Assembly (NCBI RefSeq): GCF_004919045.1 | Contig: NZ_SWDW01000003.1 | Span: 124,001-188,000, forward strand | Direction: 5' to 3' | Length of the DNA stretch: 64,000 nucleotides | Source: Sinomonas albida | GTDB taxonomy: Bacteria > Actinomycetota > Actinomycetes > Actinomycetales > Micrococcaceae | Shown: positions 42,945 to 50,675 of the stretch, piece by piece | Layout of the letters: the number at the start of each line of letters is the position of its first letter | How positions within the stretch are numbered: position 1 is the first letter of the stretch | Made by a program: the position numbers and the translations under genes | Notes under the pieces: model-generated | Database searches by the model: none | What the model was told of the DNA's origin: nothing | Seen by the model: the letters and a program-made list of their open reading frames with translations, nothing else

Positions 42945-43625
42945 ATGAGCGCGCCGCGGCAGATCATCATGGTCCGGCACGGCCAGTCGGCCGCGAATCT
43001 GGATACGAGCATCTACGAACGCGTACCCGACTACCGCATCCCGCTCACCGATCTCGGCATCGAGCAGGCTCGGGAGGCCGGCCGGCTCGTCCGCGAGCAG
43101 CTCGACGGCCAGCGGGTCCGGGTCTACGTCTCGCCGTATCTGCGGGCGTATCAGAGCCTCGAGGCGATGGGGATCGAGGACCTGACCGAACGGGTCATCG
43201 AGGAGCCGAGGCTCCGCGAGCAGGACTGGGCGAACTACCAGATTCCCGAGGAGATCGAGCAGCAGAAGCGGCTTCGTGACACCTACGGCCATTTCTTCTT
43301 CCGTTTCCGCGAGGGCGAATCCGGAAGCGACGTCTATGACCGCGTCTCGAGCTTCCTCGAGACGCTCCACCGGCACTGGGACAAGCCTGGGCACGCCCCG
43401 AACACGCTCCTCGTGACGCATGGCCTCACGATGCGACTCTTCTGCATGCGCTGGTTCCACTGGACCGTCGAGTACTTCGAGTCCCTCAACAATCCCGAGA
43501 GTGCAGGTGTCCACCGGCTCCTGCTGCAGGACGACGGCCGGTACGAGCTCGACCGCCCGTTCAGCCAATGGTCCGAGCGGACCCCGACGGACACGGTGCT
43601 TTCGACGCTCTCCGAACGCCTCTAG
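42945..43625 (+). CDS. Histidine phosphatase family protein
   Basis: A 226-residue phosphoglycerate-mutase-fold protein. The catalytic RHG motif is IIMVRHGQSAAN at the N-terminus. A second His lies in TLLVTHGLTMR, and the conserved Arg in VSPYLRAYQS. The middle segment EEIEQQKRLRDTYGHFFFRF is typical of the actinobacterial branch with unknown phosphoester substrates. It is divergent from the CPBP gene and stands alone. Confidence 0.9.
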   Translation: MSAPRQIIMVRHGQSAANLDTSIYERVPDYRIPLTDLGIEQAREAGRLVREQLDGQRVRVYVSPYLRAYQSLEAMGIEDLTERVIEEPRLREQDWANYQIPEEIEQQKRLRDTYGHFFFRFREGESGSDVYDRVSSFLETLHRHWDKPGHAPNTLLVTHGLTMRLFCMRWFHWTVEYFESLNNPESAGVHRLLLQDDGRYELDRPFSQWSERTPTDTVLSTLSERL

Positions 43626-43658
43626 GATCCCAGGCCCCTCCGGGCTGGGCCCTCCGGG

Positions 43659-44903
43659 CTAGCGCACCTGCTTCCCAGCGCGCCACACGGCGTGGGTGAG
43701 CGGCATGCCGGGCCTATAGGCGAGGTGGGTCGCCGAGGGCGCGTCGAGCAGCTGCACGTCGGCGCGATGGCCGACGGCGATCGACCCCACCGCTCGCTGC
43801 CCGTCCTCGTCCCGCCCGACGTGCCGGCGCAGGGCCAGAGCGCCCCCGAACGTCGCCGCGCGCACGGCCTCCTGGACGCTCAGGCCCATCTGCAGCACCG
43901 CCGTCGTCACGCAGAACGCGACGGAGCTCGTGTAGCTCGTGCCCGGATTGCAGTTCGACGCGATCGCAAGCTGGACGCCCGCGTCGAGGAGCCTCCGCGC
44001 GGGGGCGAGAGGCGCACGGGTCGAGAGGTCGCAGGCCGGAAGCACCGTCGCAACCGTGCCGACCTCGGACTCCGCGCTCGGTCCTGTCCACCCGGACCAC
44101 GTCCCGGCGAGCGCCTCGACATCCGCATCGTCGAGGAAGTTCACATGGTCCACGCTCGCCGCCCCGACCTCGGCCGCGAGCCGGACGCCGGGCCCCGGAC
44201 CGAGCTGGTTCCCGTGCACGCGCAGCCCGAGGCCCGCGTCGCGGCACGCGAGCAGCACGCGGCGGGACTGTTCCTCCGTGAACGCGCCTCGCTCGCAGAA
44301 GACATCCGCCCAGCGGACATAGGGCCGCACTGCGGCCAGCATCTCGCGGCACACGAGGTCCGTGTACTCCTCGGCGTCGGCTCCCGCCGGCACGAGGTGA
44401 GCCCCGAGATAGGTCACCTCGTCGACCGCCTCGGCGGCGAGCCCCGCGCTCCTGCGCTCGTTCTCGACATCGAGCCCGTAGCCGGTCTTCGTCTCGAGAT
44501 ACGTGGTCCCTCCGGCCGCGGCCTCCGCGACGCGCGAGGCCAGCAGGCGCCGCAGCTCGCCGTCGGACGCCGCCCGCGTGGCCGCCGTCGTCACGCCGAT
44601 GCCGCCCGCCGCGTAGGCCTGTCCGGCCATGCGCGCCTCGAACTCAGCCGTCCGATCGCCGGCGAACACGAGGTGGCTGTGCGAGTCGACCCAGCCCGGC
44701 AGCGCGGCGCGGCCCGCGGCGTCATACCGCGCGTCCGCGGCTGGCGCGGATGACGACGGCCCTACCCACGCGATCCGCTCGCCGTCGAGCACGACTGCGG
44801 CATCGCGGAGCACGCTCGCCGCTGCGGCCTCTGGACTTCCATCGCCCCAGTCCTGGGTCGAGAGCTCGCCGATGTTGTCGATGAGGAGGGTCGTGGTGCT
44901 CAT
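43659..44903 (-). CDS. hutI: Imidazolonepropionase
   Basis: A 414-residue metal-dependent amidohydrolase that opens the imidazolone ring in histidine degradation (4-imidazolone-5-propanoate to N-formimidoyl-glutamate). The metal motif is DSHSHLVFAGDRTAEF, followed by GTTYLETKTGYGLDVENE and the His in LRVHGNQLGPGPG. The start at 44903 gives MSTTTLLIDNIGEL. The other hut genes are absent here. Directly upstream, 11 bp away, is an amino-acid-oxidase-like gene on the same strand, so the two are probably cotranscribed. Confidence 0.9.
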   Translation of the reverse strand: MSTTTLLIDNIGELSTQDWGDGSPEAAAASVLRDAAVVLDGERIAWVGPSSSAPAADARYDAAGRAALPGWVDSHSHLVFAGDRTAEFEARMAGQAYAAGGIGVTTAATRAASDGELRRLLASRVAEAAAGGTTYLETKTGYGLDVENERRSAGLAAEAVDEVTYLGAHLVPAGADAEEYTDLVCREMLAAVRPYVRWADVFCERGAFTEEQSRRVLLACRDAGLGLRVHGNQLGPGPGVRLAAEVGAASVDHVNFLDDADVEALAGTWSGWTGPSAESEVGTVATVLPACDLSTRAPLAPARRLLDAGVQLAIASNCNPGTSYTSSVAFCVTTAVLQMGLSVQEAVRAATFGGALALRRHVGRDEDGQRAVGSIAVGHRADVQLLDAPSATHLAYRPGMPLTHAVWRAGKQVR

Positions 44904-44914
44904 TGAGCAATCCT

Positions 44915-46039
44915 CTATCGGCGCACCGACAATCGGTGGGGATCGAGCGCGCGCTCCGTCTCGGATACCGGACGGGCGCCTGTACGCAGGGCCTCGGACC
45001 CGGCCAGGAGTTGGCCTGCTGCGTCCTCCGCCATGGCCGCGGACGTCTGGAAGCCGTAGCCGCCCTGCCCGGCGAGCCAGAAGAACCCGGGCGCTTCGGG
45101 ATCGAATCCCAGCAGCGGCAGTCCGTCCGCGGGCGAGGTGCGGAGCCCGGTCCACGCCCGGACGATCCCGGTCACGGGGAGATCCGCGACCCGGCGGATG
45201 AGCTCGACCGTTCGCTCGACGTCGCCGGGCCGCGGAATCGCGTCCTCGGCGCGGCTCGGTTCGGTCTCGGACGGCGAAACGAGGGCCCCGGCCTCGTCGG
45301 GACGGAAGTACCAGGAGTCGTCCGCCGCGGCGATCATGGGCATGTCCGGGTCAAGCGGCTCGGCGAGCGAGACGAGCGCGGCCGTACGGCGGAACGGCTG
45401 GAGACCCAGGCGCTCCACCCCGAACAGGATCGCGACGTCATCGGCCCACGCGCCCGCTGCGTTGACGACGTTCGCGGCATGGAAGCCCTCGGCCCCGGCG
45501 CCTACGAGCCACCCCGCGCCCACCCGCTGAGCTGTGTGGACTGGGCTGCCCACGTGGATGGCGACGCCCCCCGCACGGGCCTTCGCCTCGTGGTCAGCGA
45601 CGAGCGCGAGCGCATCGGTGCGCACCGAGTCCGTGTCGAGCGCGGCCGCCTCGAACGCGCCCTCACGGAGCACGGGCGCGAGACCGCGCGCCTCGTCGGG
45701 CGCGAGGCGCCCCATGCCGGCGTGCGCCTCCGCCGCGACGTCCGCCGCGGTGCCCACGAGCATGAAGCGGCTCGGCCAGGCAAGCCGCCGCCCGGCGTCG
45801 TCCACGGCGTCGCGGAGCGTGGCCAAGGTGCGCCGCGTGAGCTCCTGGACCGGCGCGGGACCGTAGCTCGGGATGAGCTGCTGGGCCGAGCGCGAGGACG
45901 TGTGGTAGGCGAGGCTCTGTTCCGCCTCGACGAGTGCAACGCGACACTTCCCGGCAAGTTCGGAGGCGAGCGACAGGCCGGCGATGCCGCCTCCCACGAT
46001 GAGGACGTCGACGTCGTGGGTGCTGTCCGTAGTGGCCAT
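44915..46039 (-). CDS. FAD-dependent oxidoreductase (D-amino acid oxidase/DadA family)
   Basis: A 374-residue flavoenzyme. The dinucleotide motif is DVLIVGGGIAGLSLAS at the N-terminus. The C-terminal half has SPADGLPLLGFDPEAPGFFW and GQGGYGFQTS, typical of the DAO fold. It probably oxidises an amino acid or related amine, and cotranscription with hutI hints at a histidine-related or amino-acid catabolic role, which is inference. It is divergent from the peptide cluster, with 198 bp of shared promoter space. Confidence 0.85.
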   Translation of the reverse strand: MATTDSTHDVDVLIVGGGIAGLSLASELAGKCRVALVEAEQSLAYHTSSRSAQQLIPSYGPAPVQELTRRTLATLRDAVDDAGRRLAWPSRFMLVGTAADVAAEAHAGMGRLAPDEARGLAPVLREGAFEAAALDTDSVRTDALALVADHEAKARAGGVAIHVGSPVHTAQRVGAGWLVGAGAEGFHAANVVNAAGAWADDVAILFGVERLGLQPFRRTAALVSLAEPLDPDMPMIAAADDSWYFRPDEAGALVSPSETEPSRAEDAIPRPGDVERTVELIRRVADLPVTGIVRAWTGLRTSPADGLPLLGFDPEAPGFFWLAGQGGYGFQTSAAMAEDAAGQLLAGSEALRTGARPVSETERALDPHRLSVRR

Positions 46040-46157
46040 GCGGCCACGATACCGCGCGCCTTCTGGGCCGTCCCGCGGTGAAAACGGCGGCGCCTAAGAA
46101 CCTTTCCACAACGACCAAACAAGTGCGCCTAAGATTTCCATCTATGGTAAGTACTGC

Positions 46158-46213
46158 TTGACAAGCGCCTCGCCGAGGCGCAAGGATCGCCCTGTGGCTC
46201 GGGGCGAGCCACA
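46158..46213 (+). promoter_or_regulatory. Probable promoter and leader hairpins of the peptide cluster
   Basis: TTGACA (46158-46163) is followed after 18 bp by AAGGAT (46182-46187). The spacer contains a 7-bp hairpin (46165-46181, GCGCCTC/GAGGCGC). A 9-bp hairpin with loop GGG (46193-46213, TGTGGCTCG/CGAGCCACA) follows, 25 bp before the precursor start. Upstream, GCGCCTAAGA occurs at 46090-46099 and 46125-46134. A second hairpin this close to the start could control translation or export timing. The promoter is weak at -10 and remains a prediction. Confidence 0.5.
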
Positions 46214-46237
46214 CCAACTCACACCATTGGGGTATCC

Positions 46238-46459
46238 ATGACTGCTCAAGCAATCTCACCGACCGCGTCCTTCGCTCCGCGCCTGCTGAGCGCCGGAGGA
46301 CGGACCGAGGAACACGCCGACTGGGCCATCATTGGCGCGGTCGCCGGCATCGCAGGCGTCGGCCTCGGCGTCGTCGCCTACATCTGCGGAGTGTGCCAGG
46401 CACGCTCGTTCGACGCCTGCCTGCACGCCGTCCGCAACTACTGGGGATCTGGCTGCTGA
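46238..46459 (+). CDS. Putative ribosomal peptide precursor (bacteriocin-like), 73 residues
   Basis: A 73-residue peptide with no close family that I recognise. Residues 1-21 are leader-like and end in LLSAGG. A short charged stretch follows (RTEEHADW). Residues 30-49 are a Gly/Val/Ala hydrophobic helix. The C-terminal 24 residues hold four cysteines (50, 53, 61 and 73), and the final residue is Cys (YWGSGC). ATG 46238 has TTGGGG five bases upstream. It is first in a tightly packed transcript with a PqqD-M50 protease, ABC transporter and ICMT-family gene. A secreted or membrane-active peptide, possibly disulfide-bonded, is likely by context. No homology search was possible. Confidence 0.75.
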   Translation: MTAQAISPTASFAPRLLSAGGRTEEHADWAIIGAVAGIAGVGLGVVAYICGVCQARSFDACLHAVRNYWGSGC

Positions 46460-46461
46460 CC

Positions 46462-47424
46462 ATGGCCACGCTGCCGGGTGCCGGGGACGTCCGGCGGAAT
46501 GCCGTGGTGTCCCTGGCACCCGGTGTCCGCCTGAGTGGAACCAGGCTCGAGGACGTCGACGGGCAGGTGTACGAACTCGATCCGGACGGGGCGTCGTTGT
46601 GCGCCGTGTTCGCGGGGCCTGCCGACGTCCGCACGGTCATCGACGGCCTCGCGCGCCTGCGGGAGGTGTCTCCGAGCAGCCTCGCCGGCCCGGTCTGGGA
46701 GTTCGTTGAGGACCTCTCCTCCCGAGGACTCCTCTCGGTGAGCGAATCATTCTCGGCCGAACGCGCCGCGCGGCTCGCCGAGTGGCCGCGCCGCGCCTTC
46801 ACCGCCCTCACCGCCGGCGCCCTCCCGCCGAGCGCCGTGCGCCGATCCCTGCGCCGCTATCCCGGGACCTTCACGGGTCTCGCGAGGGCAGGCCTCGAAG
46901 CCCATCAGGCCACCGCATGGATCGGAGTCGCGCTCGCGGTCGCGGCGGCAGGGCTCGCCCTCGTCCTCGCGCCCACCGAGTCCGCCCGGGGCGTGGGCGT
47001 CCGCACAGCCTGTCTTCTCATGTCCGGATATTTCGCGCTGCTCCTCGCGAATATGTTCGCGCATGAATCCGCCCATCTCGTGGCCGCGCGCCTCGGCAAA
47101 TGCACGGTCTACGGCGTGTATTGCCGTCCGTCCGGAATGGGAATCTCCTACACGACGGCGTCGGAGCCGCGCCGGCTTGCCGTCGCGGCCGCCGGACCGC
47201 TCGCGGCGCTCGCGCTCGATCTCGCGGTCATGGCGGCAATCGTCCTCGGCCCCGGCACCATCTGGGCAACCGCCGGAATCGATCAGCTTCGGCTGTCCGC
47301 ATTCGCCGGTGTCGCGGCCCTCGCCGCATTCCAACTCGTCTGCCTCACGCCGCTGGCCCGCGACGGGCGGACCATCGCCGCGTCGCTCAGAAGGATCCTC
47401 AGGAAGGAGCCTGCCCGTGCTTGA
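46462..47424 (+). CDS. PqqD-like plus M50-type membrane metalloprotease
   Basis: A 320-residue protein starting 2 nt after the precursor stop, with no strong ribosome site of its own, so translation is probably coupled. Residues about 13-95 match a PqqD-like peptide-recognition domain (LAPGVRLSGT, VYELDPDGASLCAVF). Four membrane helices follow. The zinc motif is MFAHESAHLVAARL (HESAH, His201, Glu202, His205). The third ligand is likely Asp301 in LTPLARDGRTI, as in site-2-type (M50) proteases. It is close in plan to YydH-type peptide maturation proteases. It probably binds the leader and cuts the precursor. That is inference from architecture and context. Confidence 0.8.
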   Translation: MATLPGAGDVRRNAVVSLAPGVRLSGTRLEDVDGQVYELDPDGASLCAVFAGPADVRTVIDGLARLREVSPSSLAGPVWEFVEDLSSRGLLSVSESFSAERAARLAEWPRRAFTALTAGALPPSAVRRSLRRYPGTFTGLARAGLEAHQATAWIGVALAVAAAGLALVLAPTESARGVGVRTACLLMSGYFALLLANMFAHESAHLVAARLGKCTVYGVYCRPSGMGISYTTASEPRRLAVAAAGPLAALALDLAVMAAIVLGPGTIWATAGIDQLRLSAFAGVAALAAFQLVCLTPLARDGRTIAASLRRILRKEPARA

Positions 47425-48157
47425 GATCCGGAACCTCCGGGCTTCCTATCCTGGCTTCGCGCTCGGCCCCGTGACGGCGACCGTTCGCACGGGAGAGTTC
47501 GCGACGCTCGTGGGGACCAACGGCTCCGGCAAGAGCACGCTCCTGCGCAGCATCCTCGGACTCCAGAAGCTCGACGGCGGGGGCGCCCAGTGGGACGGGC
47601 TTCCGATCCCCGAACGAAGTCCTGCCCTCCTGTCCCTCATCGGCTACGTGAGCGACTCGCCCAAGGACGTCCTCCCCGAGTTCACGGCCCTCGAGTACTG
47701 GCGCTATTGCCGGATCGCACATGAGCAGGCCCGCCGCGAACGCTTGGACGGCGCCATGGAACGGGCGGAGTTCCTGGCGGATCGGCTCGACTTCCCCCTC
47801 GGCCAAGCGAGTCCGCTCGGCGCGCTGAGCCTTGGAACCACCCGGAAGGCCCAGATCATCGGGGCCCTCCTCGCCGAACCGGATCTCGTGATTCTCGACG
47901 AGCCGTTCATCGGCCTCGACTTCATTGCCGCGCGCGCCTTGGAGAGCCTGCTCCGTGACTTGGTCGACGACGGCGCGACCGTGCTCGCCTCAAGCCATGA
48001 TCTGGACCTGACGTCTCGGATCGCGGACCAGCTCGTGGTGCTCCACGCAGGGGCCATCGTGCTGGACCGGGCGGTGGCCGACCTCGGGGGCTCCGGCGGT
48101 CTCGAGCCCGCCATCGTCGAGGCGCTCCGAATCCACCGCGAGGCATCTCGCCCATGA
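47417..48157 (+). CDS. ABC transporter ATP-binding protein of the peptide cluster
   Basis: A 246-residue ATPase of the multidrug/peptide-export type. Walker A is VGTNGSGKST (33-41), the signature is LSLGTTRKAQ (about 137-146), Walker B is LVILDEPFIGLD (Asp161, Glu162) and the switch His is in SSHDLDL. The start is GTG 47417, overlapping the M50 gene by 8 bp, with AGGAAGGAG before it. It pairs with the permease that begins at its last codon. No C39 peptidase domain is fused, so leader removal must come from another protein, most simply the M50 protease. Confidence 0.9.
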   Translation: MLEIRNLRASYPGFALGPVTATVRTGEFATLVGTNGSGKSTLLRSILGLQKLDGGGAQWDGLPIPERSPALLSLIGYVSDSPKDVLPEFTALEYWRYCRIAHEQARRERLDGAMERAEFLADRLDFPLGQASPLGALSLGTTRKAQIIGALLAEPDLVILDEPFIGLDFIAARALESLLRDLVDDGATVLASSHDLDLTSRIADQLVVLHAGAIVLDRAVADLGGSGGLEPAIVEALRIHREASRP

Positions 48158-49623
48158 GTCTTGTCCTTCCGACCCTCCGCCTCGCGTATCGACGCGTCTT
48201 CGGCGGGATGGCCACGGCTCGGTCTCGCGCCGCCCGCGCTGCGGCGACCGGCGCCGTCGTCTGTCTGATCGAGTGGCTCGCCATCGCTGAGGCGCGCCGC
48301 CAGACGGCGGCAACCGAAGCCCTCAGTGCGTTCGTCCCGCCCCTCGCGGCCATCATGGTCTACCTCGCAGGCGGCAGCATCATTCTTCTCTCAGTGTCCG
48401 CCCGAGACTCCTCCGGAAGCATTCGCGGCGTGCTCGCGACCCTCCCGTTCTCGAAGACCGGAGCCGTGCTGCTCGAATGGATCCCGGTCCTGACAACCGC
48501 GCTAATCCTACTGGGATTGGCCGTCACGCCCGCCGCGACGGCGCTCATCTCAGCCCGGTACCCGCCCTCTGCGGCCGTGGCGCTCATCGTCGCCGCGCTC
48601 GCCGCAGGCGCCGGGACAGCGGGGCTCATCCTGTCCGGGGTCGCCGTAGCGCTCCGGGACTCCACGTGGAATTCAGTGCGGTATCCCCTGTCGATGCTCG
48701 CCTGGGCGGCCGTGGCAGCCACCGCGATCTGGCGGAGTTTCGCCCAGTCAAAATCCGCCTACTCCTCCCCAGGCGACCTCGCCCTCGGGCTTCCGCCCGT
48801 GGTGCGGCAGGCTGGTTTCGGTGGGACGATCGAGCCGTGGGCCGCGGCGATCGCGGCACTCGGGGGCCTTCTGGTGGTCGGCTTCCTTGTTCCGTGGTCG
48901 CTGGCCGGTCAGCTGACCGGCCGGCGACGGCGGATCGGCTGGAGCTGGAAGGGCGGCCGGCCGTCCCTCACACTGGGCGAACTCGTCTACTCGACCCGCA
49001 ACGCCACGCTCGTGGCCAACGCCGTCGCGGCGGAGGTGCTCGTCGTCGGGCTGTGCATCCTGCTCGCGGCCGTTCCCGCCCCCATGCGGCAACCCCTCCT
49101 GGCTCCCATCCTGATCGTCGCGGCGTGCCTCGTGGGTTCGGTCGTGCGGCAGCAACGATCGCAGTTTCCGGTGCGACGACCGCCTCAGCAGCTCATCAAT
49201 CTCGACAGCGTGCCGTGGGTCGCGCGCCAACTCGGCATCGGCTTGCTCTGGTTCTCCGCACTGTATGCGCCAGTGGTCGCGGCGGCGCTCTGGATCGGAC
49301 TCCCGCCCGCGACGGCGTGGGGGACGTGGGCCGCGGCGGGGGCATCGGCTTTCGCGGTTAGCGCCCTTTCCGGGTGGCTTTTCCCGTTGCCGCTCGACAA
49401 CGCCCCGGGCCAGCTGCTCGCCTCGGTGGCCACCGTCGCAGCTGCCGGAACCGCCAGCGCGTTCACGGTCGAGGTCAGCTCAACCTCGCCGTGGCTCGCG
49501 CTGACGCTCAGCCTAGGCACCCTCGTGCTCTGCGCAGGGACAGCAGTCGCGGTCGAGCGGCACCGGTGGGCAGCATTCGACGTTTCGAAAGCAGGAGAAG
49601 GCAACCAAGGGGGACAAACATGA
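48154..49623 (+). CDS. ABC-type permease of the peptide cluster
   Basis: A 489-residue membrane protein with about twelve helices, among them LAAIMVYLAGGSIILLSVSA, VLTTALILLGLAVTPAATA and LVANAVAAEVLVVGLCILLA. There is no recognisable soluble domain. It overlaps the ATPase gene by four bases (ATGA). Its size and helix count fit a fused two-half export permease, as YydJ/SkfF-like partners do in Gram-positives. It likely exports the mature peptide or gives self-protection. Substrate is inferred from gene context only. Confidence 0.8.
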   Translation: MSLVLPTLRLAYRRVFGGMATARSRAARAAATGAVVCLIEWLAIAEARRQTAATEALSAFVPPLAAIMVYLAGGSIILLSVSARDSSGSIRGVLATLPFSKTGAVLLEWIPVLTTALILLGLAVTPAATALISARYPPSAAVALIVAALAAGAGTAGLILSGVAVALRDSTWNSVRYPLSMLAWAAVAATAIWRSFAQSKSAYSSPGDLALGLPPVVRQAGFGGTIEPWAAAIAALGGLLVVGFLVPWSLAGQLTGRRRRIGWSWKGGRPSLTLGELVYSTRNATLVANAVAAEVLVVGLCILLAAVPAPMRQPLLAPILIVAACLVGSVVRQQRSQFPVRRPPQQLINLDSVPWVARQLGIGLLWFSALYAPVVAAALWIGLPPATAWGTWAAAGASAFAVSALSGWLFPLPLDNAPGQLLASVATVAAAGTASAFTVEVSSTSPWLALTLSLGTLVLCAGTAVAVERHRWAAFDVSKAGEGNQGGQT

Positions 49624-49928
49624 TGGACAAGAACGTGAGGGCCTGGACGTGGTACGGCGTCGCATCGGTCCTGGTCTGGGTCGGCGCACTCGCGGTAGGA
49701 GCGATTGCCTTTGTCACGGCGAGTGAGGCGGCGCGGGGGGCGACACAGGACGCGACGTTTCTTCAGCAGTTCCTCGGAGCCCCGCTCTTCGAGGGTTTCC
49801 GCCACGGCAACAGGTTCGGCGTCCGCCCGCAATGGGGCCTCCTGCTCCTCGTAGTCGTCCCAGTGCTGGTGACGATCGCGGCGACGGCGTACCAAGTGCG
49901 AGCCTTCGTGCGAGGCCGCCGTGCTTGA
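49620..49928 (+). CDS. Small two-helix membrane protein of the peptide cluster
   Basis: A 102-residue protein with two membrane helices (about 10-35, GVASVLVWVGALAVGAIA, and 70-95, LLLLVVVPVLVTIAATAY). Between them lies a loop with FLGAPLFEGFRHGNRFGVRP. No family recognised. It overlaps the permease gene by four bases. An accessory or immunity protein is plausible. Nothing in the sequence proves it. Confidence 0.7.
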   Translation: MMDKNVRAWTWYGVASVLVWVGALAVGAIAFVTASEAARGATQDATFLQQFLGAPLFEGFRHGNRFGVRPQWGLLLLVVVPVLVTIAATAYQVRAFVRGRRA

Positions 49929-50472
49929 CGTCCTGGCATGGGTCATACCTGCGGTGCTCCTGGCCGTCACCGAGCTCGTGTTCGCTGCCCGAGGGAGCCG
50001 CGAGGCGCCGGCGGAGGCCGTGGCCATGGATCACGTGATGAAGGCCGCCACCGTCCTGAGCCTCGCAGCACCGCTCCTTCTCGCTCCGATGATCGCGAGG
50101 CCGCTGCCCGCGATCGTCGGAGCCGGTTTCGCCGTGGCGCTCGGCGGCGTGGCGGTCCGACTCGTCGCGATGATGACCCTGAGGAGCCGCTACCGGCTCA
50201 CGCCCCAGCGCCAGTCATCGGACCACTACCTCGTGACGAGAGGCCCATACGCCTTGGTGCGCCACCCGGGCTACGGAGGCATCCTGCTGGCCCTCTCCGG
50301 CATGGCGCTCACCGCCGCGGGCCCGGTGGCGCTTGTCTTCGTGGCACCCGTGGCGGTGTTCTGTGTCCTGCGGATCGCCGGAGAAGAGCGCCTCCTCCGG
50401 GAGGAATTCGGCACCGACTTCAGCGACTACTGCGGCGCCGTGCGTTGGAGGCTCGTCCCATGGCTGTACTAG
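49921..50472 (+). CDS. Isoprenylcysteine carboxyl methyltransferase (ICMT)-family membrane enzyme
   Basis: A 183-residue membrane protein. Four or five helices are present. The family motif is VTRGPYALVRHPGYGG (residues 105-120), with Glu155-Glu156 and the closing segment FSDYCGAVRWRLVPWLY. This is the PEMT/ICMT/NnrU S-adenosylmethionine methyltransferase fold. Such enzymes methylate the C-terminal carboxyl of prenylated Cys or, in bacteria, other small thiols or lipids. The start is GTG 49921, overlapping the previous gene by 8 bp. It sits in a cluster whose peptide ends in Cys, making C-terminal methylation a testable idea. No prenyltransferase gene is present. Confidence 0.78.
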   Translation: MLDVLAWVIPAVLLAVTELVFAARGSREAPAEAVAMDHVMKAATVLSLAAPLLLAPMIARPLPAIVGAGFAVALGGVAVRLVAMMTLRSRYRLTPQRQSSDHYLVTRGPYALVRHPGYGGILLALSGMALTAAGPVALVFVAPVAVFCVLRIAGEERLLREEFGTDFSDYCGAVRWRLVPWLY

Positions 50473-50645
50473 ACGAACAGCGCGAACCGCTCGACGACCC
50501 CGAATTCGAACTCGTGCTCCTCCGGGCCCGAGAGGTCGGCGCAAAGACCACGGCGCGCCGCCAGCTAGAAGGGCTCGCCCCCGCGGTTGTGATTGCAGGG
50601 ACTTTCCTGCTCAGCGTCCTCGCGGTGGTGCTTGGAGTTCCGTGA
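50460..50645 (+). CDS. 61-residue single-helix membrane peptide, last gene of the peptide cluster
   Basis: A 61-residue protein with an acidic N-terminus (LDEQREPLDDPEFELVLL), a basic middle (REVGAKTTARRQ) and one C-terminal membrane helix (PAVVIAGTFLLSVLAVVLGV). It overlaps the ICMT-family gene by 13 bp. Small membrane proteins at the end of peptide-export clusters are often immunity or regulatory proteins. No function can be read from the sequence. Confidence 0.65.
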   Translation: MAVLDEQREPLDDPEFELVLLRAREVGAKTTARRQLEGLAPAVVIAGTFLLSVLAVVLGVP

Positions 50646-50675
50646 CCCGAGCGGTCGGCGCCGCCCGGACGGGCC

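Noticed and set aside
46238-46459. The precursor gene as a chance open frame
   Set aside because: It ends two bases before the next gene, has a plausible ribosome site, keeps a leader/hydrophobic/Cys-rich order, and the following gene lacks its own ribosome site; chance is less likely, although conservation was not tested.
46238-46459. The precursor as a lanthipeptide, sactipeptide or glycocin
   Set aside because: No LanB/C/M, radical SAM or glycosyltransferase gene occurs in the cluster, and the Cys spacing (2, 7 and 11 residues between) does not match the glycocin pattern.
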